A stretch of DNA of 9,160 nucleotides. It comes from CALAEC01 sp050692915. Lineage in GTDB: Bacteria > Actinomycetota > UBA4738 > CALAEC01. Positions within the stretch are counted from its first letter, which is position 1. The number at the start of each line of letters is the position of its first letter. Positions 1 to 5,378 of this stretch are shown here, in pieces. The translations under genes and the position numbers were made by a program. The DNA lies in contig JBOGVU010000097.1 of the NCBI GenBank assembly GCA_050692915.1, forward strand, positions 1-9,160. The letters run 5' to 3'. The notes below the pieces were generated by a model. It ran no database searches. It had not been told where the DNA came from and saw only the letters and a list, made by a program, of their open reading frames with translations.

Positions 1-57
1 CCGCCCCTTCCGGTGTCCGGATCCGGCGCCCGGGAACCGCCGGGCGCCTCGCGGTGT

Positions 58-639
58 ATGGGGGATGAAGACGTGGGGGGCCCGACCGACGAGTCCGAGC
101 TCGTGTCGCGCGCGGCGCGCGGTGAGGTCCCGGCCTACGAGGAGCTGGTGCGCAGGTACCAGGGCATCGCCCATCGGACGGCCTACGTGATCACGGGGGG
201 AGCCGCCCAGGCGGACGACGCGGCCCAGGTCGGTTTCGTCAAGGCCTACCGGGCGCTGGGTCGCTTCGACCGGACACGTCCGTTCCGGCCGTGGCTGCTC
301 CGGATCGTGGCCAACGAGGCCCGTAACCTGCGGCGGGCGGAAGGACGGCGGGTGGCGCTGGAGCTCCGGGCGGTCCGGGAGCCCGAGGAGGCGCCCCCGT
401 CGCCCGAGGCGGAGGCCGCGGCTCGCGAGCGGCGGGAGGAGCTGTTGGCGGCGGTGAACGGGTTGGCCGAGGGGGATCGAGAGGTCATCGCCATGCGGTA
501 CTTCCTGGAGCTGACGGAGACGGAGATGGCCGTCACGCTGGGCGTGGCGGCGGGGACCGTGAAGTCTCGTCTCTCCCGGGCGTTGGGACGGCTCCGGGTG
601 GTCATGGAGACCTCGGCCGGGGAGCGCGCCGATGGCTGA
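58..639 (+). CDS. ECF-type RNA polymerase sigma factor
   Basis: This is an extracytoplasmic-function sigma factor, which directs RNA polymerase to a small regulon and is usually held inactive by a membrane partner. Numbering from the ATG at 58 (193 residues), sigma region 2 spans about 26-95 with the core-binding and -10-reading stretch (DDAAQVGFVKAYRALGRF, then RPWLLRIVANEARN). An acidic, proline-rich linker covers about 105-130. Sigma region 4 spans about 125-183 with the helix-turn-helix TETEMAVTLGVAAGTVKSRLSRA. The length is usual for the class. No clear Shine-Dalgarno sequence precedes the ATG. GTG codons at 13 and 73 are in-frame alternatives, and 73 would place the start just before the family-typical DESELV. 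The gene overlaps the next by 8 bases, which implies coupled translation and a sigma/partner pair. I cannot assign an ECF subgroup. Confidence 0.93.
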   Translation: MGDEDVGGPTDESELVSRAARGEVPAYEELVRRYQGIAHRTAYVITGGAAQADDAAQVGFVKAYRALGRFDRTRPFRPWLLRIVANEARNLRRAEGRRVALELRAVREPEEAPPSPEAEAAARERREELLAAVNGLAEGDREVIAMRYFLELTETEMAVTLGVAAGTVKSRLSRALGRLRVVMETSAGERADG

Positions 640-1402
640 CGTCGCCCTGGAACGCGATCTCCGCGAGCTCGGCCGGCAGGTGGCCTGGCCGCCGCCGCCC
701 GACGTGGTCTCCTCGATCCGCGACCGGCTCGAGGGGGCGCCCGTGGTGCCGCTCCCCGCCCGGCGACCTCGCCGGGTGGCGGTGCTGGCCGCCGCGGCGG
801 TGCTCGTGCTGGCCGGCCTCCTGGCATTCTCGCCGGGGATCCGGGCCGCCCTCCTCGACCTGTTCCGCCTCCCCGGCGCGCGGATCGAGGTGGAGCCAAC
901 CCCCTCGCCGGTCCCGATGGCGCCACGGGCGCTGGAGGACCTGGTGCCGGGCGAGCGCGTCACGCTGGACCGGGCCCGACAGGAGGCCGCGTTCCCGGTC
1001 GCGTTCCCCACGGCTCTCGGACCTCCCGACGGCGTGGTCCTCGCCGGCGCCGGTGACGGCGCCGTGGTCTCGCTGGCGTGGCGGGCTCGCCCCGGCCTGC
1101 CCGCCGCCGAGGAGACCGGCTATGCCTTCCTCCTCACCGAGTTCCGGGCTCGACCCCCGGAGGACCTGGTCAAGAAGGTCTCCGAGGGGGAGCAGGTGGT
1201 GCCGGTGGTGGTGGGCGGGGAACAGGGCTACTGGGTCGAGGGGCCGCACGCGGTCACCCTGGAGCGGTACGGCGCGATCGTGGAGGACCGCCCCCGGCTG
1301 TCCACCAGCAGCCTCCTGTGGACCCGGGACGGCGTGCTCCTCCGCCTGGAGGCCGACGTCAGCCTGGCCGAGGCGCTGCGCCTGGCCCGGTTGATCCGAT
1401 AG
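632..1402 (+). CDS. single-pass membrane protein, probable anti-sigma partner (DUF4367-like ectodomain)
   Basis: This 256-residue protein is probably the regulator of the sigma factor encoded just upstream, because its ATG lies inside the end of that gene. Residues 1-45 are cytoplasmic and contain LRELGRQVAWPPPPDVVSSI, a pattern I associate with actinobacterial sigma-partner proteins. One membrane helix lies at about 48-67 after RRPRR, so the N-terminus should be inside and residues 70-256 outside. The outer part looks like a DUF4367-type domain: a FPVAFPTALGPPDGV segment, a GYWVEGPH segment, and a final LLWTRDGVLLRLEA strand followed by a short helix. No HxxxCxxC zinc-finger anti-sigma motif is visible, so the mode of sigma binding, if any, would differ from ZAS proteins. 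The role is inferred from gene order and topology. Its last 44 bases overlap the tail of the convergent phosphoesterase gene. Confidence 0.85.
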   Translation: MADVALERDLRELGRQVAWPPPPDVVSSIRDRLEGAPVVPLPARRPRRVAVLAAAAVLVLAGLLAFSPGIRAALLDLFRLPGARIEVEPTPSPVPMAPRALEDLVPGERVTLDRARQEAAFPVAFPTALGPPDGVVLAGAGDGAVVSLAWRARPGLPAAEETGYAFLLTEFRARPPEDLVKKVSEGEQVVPVVVGGEQGYWVEGPHAVTLERYGAIVEDRPRLSTSSLLWTRDGVLLRLEADVSLAEALRLARLIR

Positions 1403-2801
1403 CGACCGGGGACCCGCCGAGGTCGGCCACCAGCTCGCGCTCGGCCCGAAGCTCCCGGGTGGTCGGCTCGAGGGTGATCCGGTCCACGGCCACGAGCCGC
1501 GCGGGGGCGCCCTCGAAGTACAGGACCTCCGCGGCCAGGGGGAGGGGCTCGTCGATCAGGAACGTGTCCAGCCCGCCTCCTCCCGCACTGCCGGTCCGGA
1601 GGAACAGCGTCCCGTCTTGGACCTCGGAGCCGAACCGGTGGAAGTGCCCGGAGATCACCAGCGGGACCCGACCGGCCATGGCCCGGGCCATGCGGTCGTC
1701 GTGCACGGCCAGGATGTCGGGGGCGTCGTCGGCGAACGCGTCGGCCAACCCCGCTCCGCCCTCGGCCAGGGCCTCCTCGATCTCCTCGTCGGTGTACGTG
1801 GGGTTCCGGTTCGGCGTGAACAGCGGGTGGGCAGCGCCGGCGATCGTGATGCCCTCGACGGTGATGGTTTCCTCGCTGAGGGTCTCGCCGTTCGGCAGGT
1901 TCTCGATCTGGACGGCCACCGATGTGGAGTCGTGGTTCCCCCGGACGAAGATGTAGGGAACCCCGAAGCCCGGGATCCGGTCGAGGATCGTTCCCTCCAC
2001 CGGGCTCCCGAACGAGGTGATGTCGCCGGTGTCCACGACCAGGTCGGCCTGGAACGTGTCGGCGAGCTGCTGGGCGAAGTCCATGCCCAGCGGCGAGGCG
2101 TGGATGTCGGAGATATGGAGAATCACGGTGGCGTCGAGGGTGGGAGCCGGCTGGGCGGCCAGCTCCCCGTAAGCGCTGACCGTTCCCCGAACCAGGCGGT
2201 CGAGCTCGGCCCGGAACGCTGCGATCCTGGCGCCTGCCTCCTCGATCGGCCCGATGAGTCCGGGGGCCAGGCGGAGCGATCCGGTGTACACGGGCTCCCG
2301 GAACGCCTCGGGCCGGTAGGTGGCCCAGGTGACCCCTCCCAGCGCCGTCACGAACAGCGTGCCGGATGCCAGCGCCCCGACCACGGCCTCACGGCGGCGC
2401 CGGAACACCGCCAGGCCGGCCACGGCCGCCCCGGCCACGGCGAAGGCCCACACCCGGACTGCGTATGAGCGGAACGCGTCGGCCCCGGCCCGCTCGACCA
2501 GCAGGACCAGCGACTCCACGCTCCGCTCCCGGACCAGCGCCGAGAGCCGGTCGGGGTCGATCGACTGGAGGGTGGCCCGCAGCGTGAGGGGGGCCAGGTG
2601 CGTGTCCGCCCGGATCACGCCGAGTGGAGGGAGGGCGATCTCCGTGGTGGCCGGTCCCGGCAGGGCCTGGAACTCAACCGTGAAAGGGCCGATCGGGTAC
2701 CGGAGGCGGCCGGCCAGCAGGAGGGCCAGGGTGGCACCTGCGGCGCCCACGGCGAGCACGGTCAGCGCACGGAGGATGACGAGGCGGGGACGCTCGGGCA
2801 C
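1359..2801 (-). CDS. membrane-anchored calcineurin-like metallophosphoesterase
   Basis: This is a predicted metal-dependent phosphoesterase; the substrate is unknown. Numbering from an outer GTG at 2819, the metallophosphoesterase motifs are complete and in order: SDIH (D238, H240), TGD (D266), GNHD (294-297), an AVHDD histidine (H373) and GHFH (391-394). Before them are three membrane helices at about 14-36, 123-139 and 146-166, with basic RRRR between the second and third. By the positive-inside rule the catalytic domain (about 230-450) faces outward, as does the 37-118 loop. I prefer the GTG at 2801, giving 480 residues, because the six extra codons include AGG, which is rare in such DNA. 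Neither start has a good ribosome-binding site. The gene lies alone on the minus strand, starts 56 bases from the tRNA gene, and converges on the sigma-partner gene. It could equally be a phosphatase or a cyclic-nucleotide or lipid phosphodiesterase. Confidence 0.92.
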   Translation of the reverse strand: MPERPRLVILRALTVLAVGAAGATLALLLAGRLRYPIGPFTVEFQALPGPATTEIALPPLGVIRADTHLAPLTLRATLQSIDPDRLSALVRERSVESLVLLVERAGADAFRSYAVRVWAFAVAGAAVAGLAVFRRRREAVVGALASGTLFVTALGGVTWATYRPEAFREPVYTGSLRLAPGLIGPIEEAGARIAAFRAELDRLVRGTVSAYGELAAQPAPTLDATVILHISDIHASPLGMDFAQQLADTFQADLVVDTGDITSFGSPVEGTILDRIPGFGVPYIFVRGNHDSTSVAVQIENLPNGETLSEETITVEGITIAGAAHPLFTPNRNPTYTDEEIEEALAEGGAGLADAFADDAPDILAVHDDRMARAMAGRVPLVISGHFHRFGSEVQDGTLFLRTGSAGGGGLDTFLIDEPLPLAAEVLYFEGAPARLVAVDRITLEPTTRELRAERELVADLGGSPVAIGSTGPGAAPRPG

Positions 2802-2857
2802 GCACCTAGCATGGCGCACCGGGGCTGGGGTGTCCGCGGTGTACGCTTTTCCTTGAA

Positions 2858-2930
2858 GGGGATGTAGCTCAGTCGGAAGAGCGCCTGGTTTGCAACCAGG
2901 AGGTCGCCGGTTCGAATCCGGTCATCTCCA
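2858..2930 (+). tRNA. tRNA-Ala (anticodon TGC)
   Basis: The 73-base cloverleaf folds completely. The acceptor stem is GGGGATG with CATCTCC and contains one G-U pair at position 3:70, the classic alanine identity element. The D arm is GCTC/GAGC with the loop AGTCGGAA. The anticodon stem is CCTGG/CCAGG with the loop TTTGCAA, giving anticodon TGC, which reads GCA and other GCN codons. The variable loop is AGGTC. The T arm is GCCGG/CCGGT with the loop TTCGAAT. The discriminator base is A and the 3' CCA is not encoded (CAA follows). TACGCT at 2842-2847 is a possible -10 box, but I see no matching -35. Confidence 0.97.
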
Positions 2931-3053
2931 CAAGAAGGCCGATATCAGAAACACATCCTGCCTCCGCCGGACCTCCTCGAAGAAGGCTTGGTTTGAACCC
3001 GCCGCTGAATCTCCACTTCCGACCGTAAACGGAACCCCCCATCCTGGGCGTAT
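2931..3053 (+). other. tRNA-to-sigma gap with a partial echo of the tRNA 3' end
   Basis: This 123-base gap holds no gene. At 2990-3016 it carries GGTTTGAACCCG, seven bases, then ATCTCCAC. This echoes the tRNA T arm and 3' end at 2909-2931 (GGTTCGAATCCG, three bases, ATCTCCAC): 10 of 12 plus 8 of 8 matching bases. AAGAAGGC also occurs twice, at 2932-2939 and 2980-2987. It may be a remnant of a second tRNA or of an integration event, or chance. No T-rich terminator follows the tRNA. Confidence 0.4.
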
Positions 3054-3596
3054 ATGTCACGGATGGACGAGGTCGTGACGTTGGCTCGAGGGCCGCATAG
3101 GCGCGCCCTGGGATCCTCACATGGCGATGACTTCGAGGCGTTATTCGCGGACCATCACGAGGCGCTGCTCCGGGCGTTGTGGCTCGTTACTCGCAACCGC
3201 CACGATGCGGAGGAGGTCATGCAGGATGCCTTCCTCGCGCTTTGGGCACGGTGGGAGAGCGTAGCCGGGGGGCCCAACGCCACCGGATATCTGTATCGGA
3301 CAGCGATGAACGTTTGGAGGAGCCGCTTGCGTCGTGCGGCGGTCGCGGTCCGGAAGGTGATCCATCAGATTCCACCAGACGACGAGATCACGGCTTTGGA
3401 ACAGCGGGATTCCGTTGTGCGTGCCCTCGGGCCGCTTCCGCCCCGGCAACGGGCCGCGATCGTCCTGATGGACGTCCTGGACCTTTCCTCGGAGCAGGCA
3501 GGCGAGATGCTGAAGATTCGGCCGGCGACCGTTCGCGTGCTGGCCGCTCGGGCAAGAGCCACGCTGGCGAAGGAGATGGGTGATCGCGATGACTGA
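3054..3596 (+). CDS. second ECF-type RNA polymerase sigma factor
   Basis: This 180-residue ECF sigma factor is distinct from the one at the left end. Region 2 spans about 27-97, with NRHDAEEVMQDAFLALWARW (48-67) and GYLYRTAMNVWRSRLRR (78-94). Region 4 spans about 120-172, with LPPRQRAAIVLMDVLDLS and the helix-turn-helix SSEQAGEMLKIRPATVRVLA. The short linker and the wording of both regions resemble the SigE-like ECF group common in Actinomycetota. The start is uncertain: ATG 3054, ATG 3063 and GTG 3075 are in frame and none has a strong Shine-Dalgarno sequence. Its last 8 bases overlap the next gene, which suggests a coupled sigma/partner operon. Codon third positions look less GC-rich than in the left-end sigma gene (for example GCG TTA TTC GCG), consistent with a different recent history. 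Confidence 0.92.
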   Translation: MSRMDEVVTLARGPHRRALGSSHGDDFEALFADHHEALLRALWLVTRNRHDAEEVMQDAFLALWARWESVAGGPNATGYLYRTAMNVWRSRLRRAAVAVRKVIHQIPPDDEITALEQRDSVVRALGPLPPRQRAAIVLMDVLDLSSEQAGEMLKIRPATVRVLAARARATLAKEMGDRDD

Positions 3597-4260
3597 CGTG
3601 CGGAAGCGACTTCGTCGGGCGAGCGGGCACATGACCCTGCCCGATCGCGCCTTCGAGCGGATGCTCGATCGGAGGGATCGCAAGCGGCGACAGGAGCAGA
3701 TCGCGGCGGCCATCGTCGCGCTCGGTGTCGCTGTCGTTTTGATCGGCGGTGCGTTGACGCTGCTCTCCGGGCTCCTTCGCGAGACCGCAAGGCCTGGAAG
3801 CAGCGAGGGATCGCTGCCAGGTGGAGGTGAAGGTGATTCCGGCCTCCGGGTCTGCATCGAGGGAGCAGGGTACGACTGGGACGAAGTGTGGCCCATCTGG
3901 AGCTCGCCCGAGCACCCACCGGAGGACTCGGTGTTCGCCGACCGCGCGTTCTGGCAGGCCTGGCAGGTCTGTCTTGTGGAAACCGGGAACCTGGAGCCGT
4001 GGGACGAGCAGAGGATCGCCGAGGAGAACCGCGAGACGCTGAAGTACATGGAGTGCATGCGTGACCGGGGATGGAACCTTCCCGATCCCGAGACTTCGGA
4101 CAGCCCCATTCATCCCGGCCTTCTGGGTGAGCCTATCGCGGTGCCCGAGGACCCGGAGGCGGCGGCCCGGTACTATCGGGGCTCCGCCGATTGCGGCTTC
4201 CCGTTCTACGACGAGGACGACAACCTTCTCCCAACTGGGCGGTTCAAAGGAGTGGGTTGA
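3589..4260 (+). CDS. single-pass membrane protein with four-cysteine ectodomain, probable sigma partner
   Basis: I do not recognise a named family for this 223-residue protein. The N-terminus is highly basic (VRKRLRRASGHM, then RRDRKRR). One membrane helix lies at about 38-63, so residues 64-223 should be outside. The exported part begins with a glycine/serine/glutamate-rich tether (66-85) and then has four cysteines, C89, C128, C156 and C202, which could form two disulfides. The segment ECMRDRGWNLPDPE resembles the CMRxxG..PDP wording seen in many actinobacterial exported proteins of unknown function. ATG 3589 is chosen because GGTGATC at 3579-3585 matches the anti-Shine-Dalgarno extension at good spacing; GTG 3580 is also possible. 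The 8-base overlap with the sigma gene makes this its likely sensor or inhibitor, which is inference from context. I see no zinc-finger anti-sigma motif. Confidence 0.82.
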   Translation: MTDVRKRLRRASGHMTLPDRAFERMLDRRDRKRRQEQIAAAIVALGVAVVLIGGALTLLSGLLRETARPGSSEGSLPGGGEGDSGLRVCIEGAGYDWDEVWPIWSSPEHPPEDSVFADRAFWQAWQVCLVETGNLEPWDEQRIAEENRETLKYMECMRDRGWNLPDPETSDSPIHPGLLGEPIAVPEDPEAAARYYRGSADCGFPFYDEDDNLLPTGRFKGVG

Positions 4261-4612
4261 GGTCCCTGGCGCAAGCCATGCCGAGCTCTTCGAGAACGTC
4301 TGGGCCGGCCTCAAGGCCTCCTCACCGATAGCGGGGGAGGATGGAGCCTGCTTACCAGCATGCCGCAGTGGCCCAGCGGCGCTTCGGCCACCCCAGTCTA
4401 TGGGGCCTGTCCGGTGGCGGCCACAACGACTCTCAGGGGTCCGACATAGTGTCCGGCCGACTCCACCGATCGGTCGGGTCGAGGATCGCCGGTGTCACTC
4501 TGCCCAGCGAGCGCTCACAACCTGTGGTCGACTCCGGCCAGTTCGCGCATGCTCGGTCTCATTCCCGGGTATAGAGCGGTTAAGTGCGGTGCCCATCCAG
4601 ATGGAGGTGGCC
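4261..4612 (+). other. long intergenic region upstream of the three-gene operon
   Basis: This gap of about 350 bases has no reading frame that I trust. It contains two adjacent hairpins (4368-4405), a perfect 10-base palindrome ACCGATCGGT at 4465-4474, and TATAGA at 4570-4575 as a possible -10 box for the downstream operon, though no good -35 lies 16-18 bases before it. It probably carries the end of the sigma operon transcript and the start of the next one. Confidence 0.45.
4368..4405 (+). terminator. tandem hairpins, possible transcription end of the sigma operon
   Basis: GTGGCC (4368-4373) pairs with GGCCAC (4386-4391) over a 12-base loop, and CCCCA (4391-4395) pairs with TGGGG (4401-4405) over GTCTA. 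They lie about 110 bases after the second sigma operon. No T-run follows, so this is only a weak, U-less terminator candidate or some other RNA structure. Confidence 0.25.
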
Positions 4613-4819
4613 ATGTGCTACACGTGCGGATGCAAGCTGCCGTATGAGGATCACGGCGACCCGAACAACATCGTCGAGGATGATCTGAAGAAGGCCGGCC
4701 AGACGGAGACCATCAAGCGGGCGGGCGTCAAGCAGGCCAAGCTGAATATGGCCGAGCTCATCGAGATCCAGAAGAACCGAGGGGACCTCGAGAGCCCGAA
4801 AAAGGACTACAACGGATAG
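4613..4819 (+). CDS. small CxxCxC conserved hypothetical protein
   Basis: This 68-residue protein begins MCYTCGCKLPYEDHGDPNNI. It has cysteines at 2, 5 and 7 and a histidine at 14, a compact likely metal- or Fe-S-binding start. The rest is a charged, probably helical segment (VEDDLKKAG, then MAELIEIQKNRGDLESP). There is no signal peptide or membrane helix, so it should be cytosolic. I recall similar short proteins with the same N-terminal wording from other bacteria, always unnamed; this is memory, not a search. The start is very well supported: GGAGG at 4603-4607 with a five-base spacer. A longer frame open upstream is not needed. It is the first gene of a tight operon, 10 bases before the next start. 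A role as a metal-binding or redox accessory protein is possible but unproven. Confidence 0.85.
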   Translation: MCYTCGCKLPYEDHGDPNNIVEDDLKKAGQTETIKRAGVKQAKLNMAELIEIQKNRGDLESPKKDYNG

Positions 4820-4829
4820 GCGGGGCGAG

Positions 4830-5366
4830 ATGGCAACGATGCACGGCTGGCCGGAGGAATCCCGCGAGGCAGCTCAGCTGGTGATCGACAGGTACGGAGA
4901 GCCGGACGAGGAGACCGCCTCGGTGTTGATATGGAACACGCCTGGGCCGTGGAAGCGGATCGTCTCGTATCGAGACTTCGATCCGCATGAGTTCCCCGCT
5001 CCCCACACGGACTCGGTGGAATCGTTCCTCCAGCACGCGGTTCCGCCCGGGAAGACCGGCCAGCTGGCTGGGTTCGACGGCAGCGTCGTGATCAACCGCA
5101 CGCGTGGCGAGCTTTCGGCTCGCTGCCACGACGAGGAAGCCAACTTCCTGGCGCTGAACTTGGCTCACGACATCATCGAGGGGAGGAAGACCGTTCAGGA
5201 GGCTCGCGACTACTACGCCCATGAGTTTCTGGCGTATCGGAAGAAGGAGCCGACCCCCTACATGGAGGGCCTGAGGTTCCGGCCCAACGGGGATCGCGAC
5301 GCGGACGAGCGGGTTCTCTCGGACGAGGACCTGCAGGCGGCCGAGGAAGCAGGCCAGGGCGGGTAA
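4830..5366 (+). CDS. conserved hypothetical protein, 178 residues
   Basis: This is a soluble protein of unknown function from a family I recall as widespread and unnamed. Conserved-looking blocks are MHGWPEESREAAQLVIDRYG (4-23), GPWKRIVSYRDFDPHEFP (39-56), PHTDSVESFL (58-67), the basic-acidic stretch RTRGELSARCHDEEANFLAL (90-109) followed by NLAHDIIEGRKT, and PYMEGLRF (143-150). H53, H59, D61, C99, H100 and H113 are candidate functional residues, but none is assigned. There is no signal peptide or membrane segment. The acidic tail after 150 looks flexible. The ATG at 4830 has only a weak GGCGGGGCGAG leader; ATG 4839 is an in-frame alternative that starts directly at MHGW. It sits 10 bases after the CxxCxC gene and 12 bases before the membrane-protein gene, so the three are probably co-transcribed and may act together. 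Confidence 0.85.
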   Translation: MATMHGWPEESREAAQLVIDRYGEPDEETASVLIWNTPGPWKRIVSYRDFDPHEFPAPHTDSVESFLQHAVPPGKTGQLAGFDGSVVINRTRGELSARCHDEEANFLALNLAHDIIEGRKTVQEARDYYAHEFLAYRKKEPTPYMEGLRFRPNGDRDADERVLSDEDLQAAEEAGQGG

Positions 5367-5378
5367 GGGGAGGAGACC

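Noticed and set aside
1617..2468. Long plus-strand open frame opposite the phosphoesterase gene
   Set aside because: It is a GC-rich shadow frame; the opposite strand encodes the complete catalytic motifs.
3017..3034. TTCCG/CGGAA inverted repeat before the second sigma gene
   Set aside because: A five-base stem with an eight-base loop is easily expected by chance in such DNA.
2869..3120. Minus-strand reading frame crossing the tRNA with the peptide MTGFEPATSWLQTRRS
   Set aside because: It is the antisense translation of the tRNA-Ala gene, a well-known source of spurious protein entries.
4257..4331. 24-codon frame starting TTG after AAAGGAG at the end of the second sigma-partner gene
   Set aside because: It is very short, starts with TTG, and the purine-rich motif is inside the preceding coding sequence; there is no other support.
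4061..4612. Long in-frame upstream extension of the CxxCxC gene
   Set aside because: It runs through the sigma-partner gene in another frame and then non-coding DNA. The strong GGAGG site at 4603 fixes the start at 4613.
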